Shown here: positions 1-6,962 of the stretch, in pieces
Numbering within the stretch: position 1 is the stretch's first letter
How the letters are laid out: each line of letters begins with the position of its first letter
Assembly: GCA_020058145.1 (NCBI GenBank)
Contig: JAGVEP010000398.1
Location: 1-15,674, forward strand
Direction: 5' to 3'
Source of the DNA: Phycisphaerae bacterium
Lineage (GTDB): Bacteria; Planctomycetota; Phycisphaerae; UBA1845; Fen-1342
DNA length: 15,674 bases
The notes under the pieces: model-generated
What the model was told of the DNA's origin: nothing
Databases searched by the model: none
What the model saw: only the letters and a program-made list of their open reading frames with translations
Translations under genes and position numbers: made by a program

Positions 1-30
1 CTAAATGGACGTGCGCGAATCGGCGGCGCC

Positions 31-93
31 TGTCCGAGCCGCGAGCGCAAGCTCGCGGACACACTTCCGACCGCTCGCGCGGTCGGCTCGGAT
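31..93. repeat. REP-like palindromic element folding as a three-way junction
   Basis: An 8-bp outer stem (TCCGAGCC at 33-40 with GGCTCGGA at 85-92) encloses two hairpins: GCGAGC/GCTCGC (41-46/51-56) closed by a GCAA tetraloop, and GACCGC/GCGGTC (69-74/79-84) closed by TCGC. It lies about 30 bp beyond the stop codon of the minus-strand lipoprotein gene, so it would form at the 3' end of that transcript. There is no T-tract, so it resembles a REP/BIME-type dispersed palindrome more than a classical terminator. All base pairs were read directly; the mobile-element interpretation is inference. Confidence 0.6.
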
Positions 94-124
94 CTGCGCT
101 GCCGAAGCGCGCACGGTGATTTAG

Positions 125-727
125 TCAGTAATCCCCGTCCTGCTGCCATGGGTAACTCGGCGCCGTTGTCGCGGGCGCGGTCGCAGGCTGCGTCGTTTCG
201 GCCGACGGTTGAAGCTCCGACGGCGCGAGCATCATCCGCCACTCGCCCTCTTCCTGCAGCACCAGAATGGCTATTCGGCTGTTGCTGCCGCGCCGCAGCG
301 ACACCCGCGTCTCGGGTCGCAGCTCGGCCCGCGCCGTAACCAGGTACGTCGGTGGCGGGATTTGCGCTAATTCGACCTCCTCGATCAACTCAATGGACAG
401 TGACTTCATCGCGTTCAGGACGCTCTCGAAACGCGCCCGGCTCTCGGGATCGGCCACCCGCGCCACGAGCTTGCGATAGCCCGCATAGTCCCCGGCCAGG
501 GCCGTTTCGAGCATCTGCCGCACGAAGCCGGCGATTTCGGGATACTCTTCTTCGAGTCCGGCAGCGAAGGCGTACTCCGGCTTCGGCGCCGTTGGCTCGA
601 CGTGCCCCGCCTGCTTCGCGGCGGACGAGCCCTTGGACGTGTCTGTTCCGCGACTACAGCCCAGCGGCAGCAGCGCCAGCAATCCGCCAGCCACGCACAC
701 CCGCAATACCGCCTCTGGTCGTCGCAT
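125..727 (-). CDS. Small planctomycete lipoprotein of unknown function
   Basis: This encodes a 200-residue protein. A longer reading to 838 is possible, but I chose the ATG at 727 because GGAGAAAGG (732-740 on the minus strand) sits 4 nt upstream and because translation from there begins with a proper signal peptide: M-R-R-P-E, a hydrophobic stretch (residues 7-22) and L-P-L-G-C with Cys24 as the likely lipidated residue. The lipobox is relaxed (Pro at -3). The mature part has a charged, probably helical region (about residues 55-105) followed by strand-like segments ending near I-A-I-L-V-L-Q-E-E-G-E-W-R, which recalls an NTF2-like or DUF4878-like fold. It ends in a Thr/Ala/Pro-rich tail. The gene starts 71 bp downstream of the TIM-barrel gene on the same strand and may be co-transcribed with it. 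No catalytic motif is visible; it is probably anchored in a membrane facing the periplasm. Confidence 0.7.
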   Translation of the reverse strand: MRRPEAVLRVCVAGGLLALLPLGCSRGTDTSKGSSAAKQAGHVEPTAPKPEYAFAAGLEEEYPEIAGFVRQMLETALAGDYAGYRKLVARVADPESRARFESVLNAMKSLSIELIEEVELAQIPPPTYLVTARAELRPETRVSLRRGSNSRIAILVLQEEGEWRMMLAPSELQPSAETTQPATAPATTAPSYPWQQDGDY

Positions 728-798
728 GTCGCCTTTCTCCGGCCAATCTTGCACGGGTGATGGTATCGCAAGTGCGCGTCCGCGGCGAGATGCAGGCG

Positions 799-1929
799 TT
801 ATCCCCGCCGCGCGAAGCGCACCGCTTGTTTCAGCCACGTTACGGCCTCCGCGGGCGCTTCGTCGAGCCCCTCGAAATCGAAGTGTCTCACCCCGGCCCG
901 CGCGGCCTCACCCACAACCCGGACCAACTCGGCGGCTTCTTCAAACGCCGACCGCCATACCGGCAACACCCAGCCGGCCGCGCCGACAGCTTCCGGCAGG
1001 CCCAGCAGGGCCTCGCGCGGGCGGTCGGAGCCGTCTCGGCACCGGCCCAGCCGGACTACGCGCTCCAGCGGAACTTCATCGGCGTCTGGCAGCGATGCGC
1101 CCCAGGCGTGTACAAGCTGCAAACGACGCGGAGCTTCGGTCTCGGCGATGCGGCTGAGCCAGTGCTGGCTATCGGCCGCCCGTGACTCCACATAAGCCTG
1201 CACCACAGGGTCGTCGTGCCCCTGCCAAGCTCGCAGCGGGGTTCTAAGCGCTCGTTCTGCCTGAACACGCACGCTGCGTGCAGCCCCATCCGCAGCGACT
1301 CCCGCGCGCTCCGCAATCTGACGACACGCCGCGCAGAAGCAAATATCCAGCAGCCGGCGGACCGGGGCGTGCCAATCGAGCGGTCGTGGGCTGGCTGAGT
1401 CTGTGGCGCAGTCCGGCAGCCAATCTGCAAGCTGAACTATCGCAGCGTCGCAGGCCCGTAAGTCTTCGAGCGTTACCCGCAGCAGCTCGCGGACCGCGGG
1501 GTTGCTGACACAGGCCCCGGCGTGGGGAACGTCCTGTCCCCAGGCGTTGCGCTGCCCCAAATGCGGCTCAGTCGCGACCAGAGCTGGCACCGACCGCAGA
1601 TCGATGTGCAAGACAAGCCCGATCCCGAGCCGTTCCACGTGCCTTCGCAGCGGCGCCAGTGCGTCGGCTGTCCCAAACCAGCGCGCCTTGATCGGACGGA
1701 TGCCGGTGGCGGCGTAGGTCTTGGCGGTCGGCGGGAAATGCCAGCCACCTTCGGTATGGAAGTAAGGCTGCCCGGTTTCGATCCCGAGCCGAAACTCCGC
1801 AAGCGCGCCCGTAACCACGGGGACCGTGACATGCTCGATCCCCACCTCGCCCGCAACGCGGTCTAGCAGCGCGCCACCGTCCGCGGCGTGGTTCCACAGA
1901 GCATGTACGATCCCGAATTCAGCACCCAT
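799..1929 (-). CDS. TIM-barrel glycoside-hydrolase-like protein of unknown specificity
   Basis: This encodes 376 residues without a signal peptide, so it is predicted cytosolic. The N-terminal half carries the pattern F-H-T-E-G-G-W-H-F (about residues 57-65), then L-V-L-H-I-D-L (about 104-110) and a C-V-S-N-P-A-V-R-E-L-L segment that precedes a D-L-R-A-C-D strand. A C-F-C-A-A-C motif follows at residues 197-202. I recognise this order of motifs from uncharacterised bacterial proteins that resemble glycosyl-hydrolase TIM barrels; the C-F-C-x2-C could bind a metal. In those relatives an acidic strand end usually precedes the Cys motif; here the equivalent stretch reads L-A-D-W-L-P-D, so catalysis is uncertain. 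The ATG at 1929 has only a weak purine-rich site upstream. The gene is divergent from pmm across a 135-bp gap. The coding assignment is firm, the function is not. Confidence 0.7.
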   Translation of the reverse strand: MGAEFGIVHALWNHAADGGALLDRVAGEVGIEHVTVPVVTGALAEFRLGIETGQPYFHTEGGWHFPPTAKTYAATGIRPIKARWFGTADALAPLRRHVERLGIGLVLHIDLRSVPALVATEPHLGQRNAWGQDVPHAGACVSNPAVRELLRVTLEDLRACDAAIVQLADWLPDCATDSASPRPLDWHAPVRRLLDICFCAACRQIAERAGVAADGAARSVRVQAERALRTPLRAWQGHDDPVVQAYVESRAADSQHWLSRIAETEAPRRLQLVHAWGASLPDADEVPLERVVRLGRCRDGSDRPREALLGLPEAVGAAGWVLPVWRSAFEEAAELVRVVGEAARAGVRHFDFEGLDEAPAEAVTWLKQAVRFARRG

Positions 1930-2064
1930 GCCGATTTCCAGCCACAGCAGTGCTAGTTGTGGACACGGACGCGTGCTTCCCTGCGTGCCTGCGTGCCTCC
2001 GTGCCTTCTTCCGCAGGGTAGCTGATTCCCGCGGCTTCGGCTAGCATCCTTCAGGAGTCCGAAC
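1930..2064. repeat. Divergent intergenic region with an 8-bp-period repeat
   Basis: The gap between the minus-strand TIM-barrel gene and the plus-strand mutase gene contains three tandem 8-mers at 1981-2004 (CTGCGTGC, CTGCGTGC, CTCCGTGC). They look like a GC-richer version of the CTCTGTGC 8-mers in the element at 3678-3840. No convincing -35/-10 pair was found here, although promoters for both flanking genes must lie nearby. Confidence 0.45.
2053..2057 (+). promoter_or_regulatory. Ribosome binding site fixing the GTG start of the mutase gene
   Basis: AGGAG lies 7 nt before the GTG at 2065. This supports translation from the GTG and therefore the presence of the N-terminal Cys-rich extension, rather than initiation at an internal ATG nearer the mutase domain (for example residue 76). 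Confidence 0.7.
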
Positions 2065-3666
2065 GTGCCCGACGAATCCACTGAGTATCGCCGCTCTTGC
2101 CCGGGTGAGGAGCAAATCCACATCTCGGAGGCGATCTGCTACGGTCGGCGGCGGGCCAACTTCCGCAAGTGCCCGGGCTGCCAGTTCAACGACGACGAGC
2201 AGGGGCAGGCTCCGTATTACGCCCCGGGAGCGGCGGGGACTCCGCGCGGGGCGTCGCCACGGGTGGTCCTCGAAATGGAAAAACGCGACATGATCGAGAA
2301 GGTGTTCAAAGCCTACGATGTGCGGGCCACGGTGCCCGAGCCGCTGAACGAAGACGTCGCCTGGCGCATCGGCAACGCGACCGCCCAGTTTCTGCGGACC
2401 ACGCTGATCGGCTATGACCGCAGCGATCTCAAGATGAACACCCTGATCGTCGGCCGCGACATGCGCAAGAGCAGCCGCCGCCTGTGCCAGGCGTTCATGG
2501 AGGGCGCCGCGTCTGTCGGTACGCCTGTAATCGATATCGGCCTGATCGACACTTCGCAGATCTACTTCGCGGCGAACTACATGCCGTGCTGTGGCGGCGT
2601 GCAGACGACCGCCAGCCACAATCCGGCCAACTACAACGGCTTCAAGATCTGCGGTTCCAAGGGCAAGCCCATCGGCGCCGAGACCGGCCTTAAGGAGATC
2701 GAGCGCATCGCGCGGGCCATTTCACGCCATGTCGTACCCGACCTGCCGCCGATCAAGACACTGGATCTGTCCGAACCCTACCGCAACTACCTGCACCGTT
2801 TCCTACGGCCCCCCCGACCGCTGCGCGTCGTCGTCGACGCGTCAAACGGCATGGCCGGGCGCTGGTTCCCGATCCTCTTCAACGGCACGGCGAACCTGAC
2901 CGTGCTCCCGCTGAATTTTGAGCACGATGGAGAGTTCGTCCATCCGCCGAATCCGCTCGTGCCCGCCAATCTCGACCAATTGCGTGCTGCCGTCCGCGAG
3001 CACAAGGCTGATTTCGGAGCGTGCTTCGACGGCGACGCCGACCGTTGTGTGTTCGTGGACAACCAGGCGGAGATCGTCCGTGGCGACCTGGTGACGGCGC
3101 TGCTGGCGGGCGAATATCTGCGGGAACGGCCCGGTTCGACCGTCATCTATGACCTGCGGTCGAGCCGCATCGTGCCCGAAGTGGTCGAAAAGGCCGGCGG
3201 CATCGCACGACGGGAACGCGTCGGGCACGTCTTCATGAAGCGCACCCTGGCCGAAACCAACGCCATCTTTGGCGGTGAGCTGAGCGGCCATTTCTACTTC
3301 CGCGATTTCTACTACTGCGACTCGGGCATGTTGGCCTTCATCGCGATCCTGAACGTCCTGACGCGCAGCGGCAAGTCGCTCGCCGACCTGATGGAGCCCC
3401 TGAATATCTACGCCAGCAGCGGCGAGCGGAACTTCGAGAATGAGGACAAGCAGGGCACTTTCGAACGCATCGCCGCGACTTACAAGGATGGCAAAATTGA
3501 CTACCTCGATGGGGTGACGGTGCAATACCCGGATTGGTGGTTCAACGTCCGGGCGTCCAACACCGAACCCCTGCTGCGGCTGAACATGGAAGCGCAAAAC
3601 GACACGCTGTTGGGGGCGAAACTCGCCGAACTGACGCCGCTGCTCGGCAAGTCGGTTGCACACTGA
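2065..3666 (+). CDS. manB: Phosphomannomutase/phosphoglucomutase with N-terminal Cys cluster
   Basis: This 533-residue protein belongs to the alpha-D-phosphohexomutase superfamily, which interconverts hexose 1- and 6-phosphates for sugar-nucleotide synthesis. All four active-site elements are present: the phosphoserine loop T-A-S-H-N-P with Ser184, the Mg-binding loop D-G-D-A-D-R at 322-327, the sugar-binding loop G-E-L-S-G-H at 404-409, and the phosphate-binding loop R-A-S-N-T-E-P at 496-502. The R-x-S-N-T-E-P form fits PMM/PGM better than GlmM, which usually has R-x-S-G-T-E-P. The mutase domain begins near residue 76. The first 75 residues are an extra region with Cys12, Cys25, Cys36 and Cys39, a plausible metal or Fe-S site not found in standard PMMs. 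The GTG start is supported by AGGAG 7 nt upstream. The symbol reflects the family; substrate preference (mannose or glucose) cannot be read from the sequence. Confidence 0.92.
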   Translation: MPDESTEYRRSCPGEEQIHISEAICYGRRRANFRKCPGCQFNDDEQGQAPYYAPGAAGTPRGASPRVVLEMEKRDMIEKVFKAYDVRATVPEPLNEDVAWRIGNATAQFLRTTLIGYDRSDLKMNTLIVGRDMRKSSRRLCQAFMEGAASVGTPVIDIGLIDTSQIYFAANYMPCCGGVQTTASHNPANYNGFKICGSKGKPIGAETGLKEIERIARAISRHVVPDLPPIKTLDLSEPYRNYLHRFLRPPRPLRVVVDASNGMAGRWFPILFNGTANLTVLPLNFEHDGEFVHPPNPLVPANLDQLRAAVREHKADFGACFDGDADRCVFVDNQAEIVRGDLVTALLAGEYLRERPGSTVIYDLRSSRIVPEVVEKAGGIARRERVGHVFMKRTLAETNAIFGGELSGHFYFRDFYYCDSGMLAFIAILNVLTRSGKSLADLMEPLNIYASSGERNFENEDKQGTFERIAATYKDGKIDYLDGVTVQYPDWWFNVRASNTEPLLRLNMEAQNDTLLGAKLAELTPLLGKSVAH

Positions 3667-3677
3667 GAGCAAGGATA

Positions 3678-3840
3678 ACCACAGAGGCACAGAGACACAC
3701 AGAGAAAAGAGAGAGATACAGAGTTGCTGGTCTTACAGAATGAATCTGCGCGGCCGTGGAGTGGAGCGCCGGGAACCGTTTGTGGCTGCCGACCGCCGAC
3801 TATCAGCCCTTTCTTCTCTGTGCCTCTGTGCCTCTGTGGT
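3678..3840. repeat. Inverted-repeat element built from CTCTGTGC 8-mers
   Basis: The left arm begins ACCACAGAGGCACAGAG (3678-3694) and continues imperfectly to about 3710. The right arm ends CTCTGTGCCTCTGTGGT (3824-3840), its perfect 17-bp reverse complement, extending imperfectly back to about 3811. About 100 bp lie between the arms. The arms consist of an 8-bp tandem unit. I recognise this as a sequence family that turns up, often as facing pairs, between genes in many environmental bacterial genomes. Here it fills the whole gap between the mutase stop codon and the M16-like gene and could form a long stem in mRNA. Confidence 0.7.
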
Positions 3841-3855
3841 GATTCCTCCTCCTCC

Positions 3856-5109
3856 TTGGGCGCAGCGCAGACCGGAAATGGCGGCGAGCACTTTGTCCAC
3901 ACGTTTCTGCCTAGCGGCGTCGAATTTGCGGCCGATCGCCTGCCGCACCGCAAGACCGTCGCGCTGTGCTTTCGGATGCTCGTCGGGGTCGCCGATGATC
4001 CGCCGGAGCTGACCGGTCTCGGGGCGATTGTCGAGCAAACGCTCTCGAAGGGGACGCAGAAATACGACGGCCGGGCGCTGGCGGACGCCTTCGACCGCCT
4101 GGGTGCCCAGTGGTCCTCGCTCAGCGGGCGGCAGTCCATGCTCGTCCGTGCGCTGTGCCTACCCGAGTTCGTGACCGAGACCATCGAGCTCGTCGCAGAG
4201 ATGTTCGTGCGGCCCACGTTTCCGGACGACGCTTGCCGCGTGGCCGTCGAGCTCGCCCAGCAGGAACTGCGGCAGATGGAGGATGAGCCCGCCGAAATCC
4301 TGCGGCGGATGATCCAGCGCCTCGCGCTCGGTCCGGTGTTGGGACGATACGTCGGGGGCGAACTCGAATCGCTGCCGCGTCTGACCCCGGAGTTGGTACG
4401 CGAACATTGGCGCCGGTTTTACCACGCCGGTCGGTTGCAAGTGGCCGTCGGCGGGCCGGTGGACGCCGACGCGCTGGCGAAACAGCTCGACCGCTGCTTC
4501 ACGGGCTTTGGTACAACGGAGCCACTTGGCCGCGCCGCTGCCGATTTCGCCTTTCAGCCGGCGCGGGAGCATCAACACAAGGAACTCGAACAACAGTACA
4601 TCGGGATCACGCTGCCGGGGCTGCCGCGTGACCATGCCGACTTTGCGGCGGAACAGGTGCTCCTGGGCGTCTTGTCCGGCGGCATGAGCGGACGGCTGTT
4701 TACCGAGGTACGCGAAAAGCAGGGTCTGGTTTATTGGGTGGGGGCCTGGCACGAGCAGCCGCGCGGCCGGGGCATCCTGCACCTGGGCGCCAGCACGACG
4801 CCGCAGCGCTACGAGCAGACTTACGAGACGCTCCTGCGTGAGCTGCGCCGCCTCGGCGATGACCTGACCGCGGTCGAAGTCGAGCGGGCCCGCAACAGCA
4901 TGATCGCCCAATCGGAAACGGAGGACGACCTGACGCGGGCGCGTGCGGCGGGCCTGAGCGACGACCTGTTTCATTTTGGCCGCCCGATCGGACGTACTCC
5001 CAAGCTCGCTGCCCTGCGGGCCGTGACCGTTGAACACGCGGCGGCGTACGCCCGGCGGCTGCCCCTGGACCAGTTGTGCGTGGCGACCCTGGGGCCGCGG
5101 GAGCCGTAG
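3856..5109 (+). CDS. Non-catalytic M16 (insulinase/pitrilysin-like) peptidase homologue
   Basis: This encodes about 417 residues, the usual size for a two-domain M16B subunit. The N-terminal domain has the family pattern G-L-x-x-x-x-E-x-x-L-x-K-G-T, but the zinc motif H-x-x-E-H is replaced by Ala57-x-x-Glu60-Gln61 (numbered from the TTG at 3856). Both zinc-binding His residues are therefore missing and it should not be a peptidase by itself. The C-terminal domain keeps R-E-K-Q-G-L-V-Y, including the Arg286/Tyr293 pair that non-catalytic M16B subunits contribute to a heterodimer. No catalytic partner is visible in the window. The start is uncertain: the reading frame stays open back to a TTG at 3724 inside the inverted-repeat element, the TTG at 3856 lacks a Shine-Dalgarno site, and the only nearby ATG (3878) is out of frame by one base. 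The homologous part begins around 3890 (F-V-H-T-F-L-P-S-G). It follows the mutase gene on the same strand. Confidence 0.82.
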   Translation: MGAAQTGNGGEHFVHTFLPSGVEFAADRLPHRKTVALCFRMLVGVADDPPELTGLGAIVEQTLSKGTQKYDGRALADAFDRLGAQWSSLSGRQSMLVRALCLPEFVTETIELVAEMFVRPTFPDDACRVAVELAQQELRQMEDEPAEILRRMIQRLALGPVLGRYVGGELESLPRLTPELVREHWRRFYHAGRLQVAVGGPVDADALAKQLDRCFTGFGTTEPLGRAAADFAFQPAREHQHKELEQQYIGITLPGLPRDHADFAAEQVLLGVLSGGMSGRLFTEVREKQGLVYWVGAWHEQPRGRGILHLGASTTPQRYEQTYETLLRELRRLGDDLTAVEVERARNSMIAQSETEDDLTRARAAGLSDDLFHFGRPIGRTPKLAALRAVTVEHAAAYARRLPLDQLCVATLGPREP

Positions 5110-5131
5110 CGGCCGGGCTCTGTACCGGCCG
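5110..5131 (+). terminator. Possible stem-loop after the M16-like gene
   Basis: CGGCCGG (5110-5116) pairs with CCGGCCG (5125-5131) around an 8-nt loop, starting one base after the stop codon. It is a strong GC stem, but no T-run follows, so it may be a weak or factor-assisted terminator, or chance in GC-rich DNA. Confidence 0.3.
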
Positions 5132-5685
5132 GCGGGCGGCGCTGGGCGAAGGGTGGGGGGGGAAGATGGCCAGCGGGCGCACGGATGGCCCAATAATCTG
5201 CCGGCTGGCGGGGGCGTGGAGTGAAGGTGGCCAAGATGCTCATTTTTGCACACCCCCCGGTTGGCAATCTTTGTTATCGGGGCCTTGGGCGGGTGACAGG
5301 CCTGCTGTGGAAGCCGGCCTGCCGGGCGGGGGTTGAATTCGCTGCGGCGACGCATGGTGCGGTCTCCCTGGGTGGTCGGGCCGCGATTCTATGATAGCAT
5401 GAGTTTATAGAAAGTCAAGTGCGGCGGGGGGAGGCGCCACTGGCGGGGGAACGCCGCGCCGGGGTGGGTGATCGGGCAATCGCGGGGTCTGGTGCCCCCT
5501 GGCGGAGGTTGGGGCTGACTTTTCTGGCGGTTGATACGCGGCCTCGGCCGGGGTCCAACGGTCGCAAGCGACGGATGCCGCTGCGCGCCAGCGGCGCGTG
5601 TGAAGGGGCGCGCGAGTTTTGACGGCCCCGAATCGGCGGGCAGAGCAAAGAGCGGGACGGGCCCACGGGGATCAAGAAGGAGGAT
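5132..5685. other. Non-coding gap between the M16-like gene and the three-gene operon
   Basis: I see no convincing gene here; the open frames are arginine/proline-rich and lack family features. It holds a minus-strand promoter and an SD-plus-ATG stub (5353-5418, listed separately). It also holds small palindromes near the 3' end of the minus-strand operon: GTCGC-AA-GCGAC at about 5563-5574, and CGCGCC/GGCGCG (5584-5589/5593-5598) with a 3-nt loop. These resemble REP-type hairpins. Confidence 0.4.
5353..5418 (-). promoter_or_regulatory. Sigma70-like promoter plus SD and orphan ATG
   Basis: On the minus strand, TTGACT (5413-5418) is followed after 16 bp by TATCAT (5391-5396), immediately preceded by a TGC extended -10 element. 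About 20 bp downstream of the expected transcription start, GGGAGA (5363-5368) sits 7 nt before an ATG at 5355. The encoded sequence starts M-R-R-R-S-E-F-N-P-R-P and runs on as low-quality Pro/Arg-rich reading antisense to the M16-like gene, so a full protein is unlikely. This AT-rich island stands out from its GC-rich surroundings. It may be the remnant 5' end of a lost gene or the promoter of a small RNA. Confidence 0.5.
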
Positions 5686-6213
5686 TCACACCTCTCCGGG
5701 CGCCTCTCTGATCCCGAAATCCTCCAGTTTGAGGCCGGTGGCCTGGATGAGGTTTATCGCGAGCAACTTGGTCTGGACATAAACCTCGCACAATAGTGCC
5801 TGGAACTCAGCGACCGTCTGCGGGTCGCTCATGTCGACTTGCCGGAAAACGCGCCCAACGTCGGCCTCTCGGTATTTCGGATGGACAATAGCGCTGTTTC
5901 GGAAGGCGCGAACCACTTCGCCGAACGTCGTCGAGCCCAGCGGACTCAGGAGCACGGCGTTCACGGGGTCCAGGCAACGTTCGAGTCCATACGGCTTGAG
6001 TGCCTTGTAGAACCCACCGCCCATCGGGTGCTTTGGCTTTTTGTCGAGAAGATAGAATGCGGCAAGATGGTGATAGATCGCCGTCAGGTAAAACGCCTTT
6101 GCAGCGCTTCCGTCCCCGTAGTCGTCGGCTGTCTCGTCGAGCTTCTCGAAACCGAAGCAGAACTGCTTTATGGCGTGAACGATGAAAGTGAGTGTCTCAG
6201 TCACGTCGTTCAT
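5686..6213 (-). CDS. Small helical protein with a HEPN-like R-x5-H motif
   Basis: This encodes 175 residues, predicted to be largely alpha-helical, with no signal peptide. Near the end of the second half is R-N-S-A-I-V-H (Arg105 to His111) within F-R-N-S-A-I-V-H-P-K-Y. This matches the R-x4-6-H pattern of HEPN domains, many of which are RNases in toxin-antitoxin and abortive-infection systems; the Asn right after the Arg is also common there. Upstream helices (K-A-F-Y-L-T-A-I-Y-H-H-L) and downstream ones fit a four-helix HEPN-type bundle. It is the last gene of a three-gene minus-strand operon, starting 18 bp after the stop of the membrane protein gene. Its own SD is weak, consistent with translational coupling. 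The HEPN call is inferred from one motif and the helical character; other helical families are possible. Confidence 0.7.
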   Translation of the reverse strand: MNDVTETLTFIVHAIKQFCFGFEKLDETADDYGDGSAAKAFYLTAIYHHLAAFYLLDKKPKHPMGGGFYKALKPYGLERCLDPVNAVLLSPLGSTTFGEVVRAFRNSAIVHPKYREADVGRVFRQVDMSDPQTVAEFQALLCEVYVQTKLLAINLIQATGLKLEDFGIREAPGEV

Positions 6214-6231
6214 CCGGGCGGTCCCGTCTGA

Positions 6232-6936
6232 CTATGTTTGCGGCTGAATCCCGTACTTGCGAAGCAAAATGTAACCGAGTATTCGCATTTTGGCTGCTGT
6301 AGCTGATTCGGCGTATCCGCCGTCCGCAGGGAGCCGGCCCGCCGCGAGTTCCGACGCGGCGTGCGCCAGCGCAGACGAGTAGTAGGCCGACAATTGGGAC
6401 AGGTATTGCTGAAGCTGGTCGGCACTCTGGATCGCGGTGATTTCACGTACGACCTCGTCACGGAGCGCCGTGACTGCTGTTGGAAATCGACTGCGGAACT
6501 CGCCGATCTTGTCGTCGTGACGGAGGAACCATGTGACGACCCCGAGTGAGTCGGCCACTGGTGGGATTGAAGGCTTCTCGCGCGATGCAGGCGGCGGTAC
6601 ATCGGGCGCGCCTGATCGCAGGCGAGATCGAGCGTTCACTACCCCGATGAGCAGACCTATGAACGGAATCAGATACAAGACCGAAAAGGGCGTGAGTATG
6701 CAGTACACGACGGTGAGCCAAGCGGGGTGCCGAAGGAACCGGGACATTCGAAAGACGAGGTAGACGAACAGGGCCTTCGCCGCAAGTTGCGCGAGCGGCA
6801 GCGCGTCGGCGCACTGCCGGATCTCGTAATCACTTGCTTGGGCAGCCCACAACCTAATAACGATAGCCGATCCGACCAGCGCAAAAAAGCCCGCCAGGAA
6901 GTAGTTCCGCTCCTTGGTTAGTGATTGGTCGGTCAT
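6232..6936 (-). CDS. Multi-pass membrane protein with a soluble C-terminal helical domain
   Basis: This encodes 234 residues from the ATG at 6936; a TTG at 6942 with AAAGG just upstream is an alternative start. Hydrophobic segments lie at about 12-32, 47-64 and 72-100; the last is long enough to be a hairpin of two. A Pro-rich linker (about 111-126) leads to a C-terminal region of roughly 105 residues, charged and helical (for example D-E-V-V-R-E-I-T-A-I-Q-S-A-D-Q-L), followed by an Ala-rich stretch. This suggests an inner-membrane anchor presenting a cytosolic helical domain. I do not recognise the family. It is the middle gene of the operon, 20 bp after the upstream gene's end and 18 bp before the HEPN-like gene, so the three products probably act together. 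Confidence 0.68.
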   Translation of the reverse strand: MTDQSLTKERNYFLAGFFALVGSAIVIRLWAAQASDYEIRQCADALPLAQLAAKALFVYLVFRMSRFLRHPAWLTVVYCILTPFSVLYLIPFIGLLIGVVNARSRLRSGAPDVPPPASREKPSIPPVADSLGVVTWFLRHDDKIGEFRSRFPTAVTALRDEVVREITAIQSADQLQQYLSQLSAYYSSALAHAASELAAGRLPADGGYAESATAAKMRILGYILLRKYGIQPQT

Positions 6937-6962
6937 CCTCAATGGACCTTTGGCGAACGGCG

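Noticed and set aside
352..1185. 277-residue plus-strand frame near the window start
   Set aside because: Antisense to two minus-strand genes that have an SD, lipobox or family motifs; Arg/Pro-rich shadow.
2842..3690. 282-residue minus-strand frame opposite the mutase gene
   Set aside because: It lies fully antisense to the conserved active-site loops of the mutase; a shadow caused by high GC.
4159..5355. 398-residue minus-strand protein opposite the M16-like gene
   Set aside because: Its composition mirrors the M16-like codons on the other strand and it shows no family motifs, even though a good promoter and SD precede its ATG. I kept only the regulatory signals.
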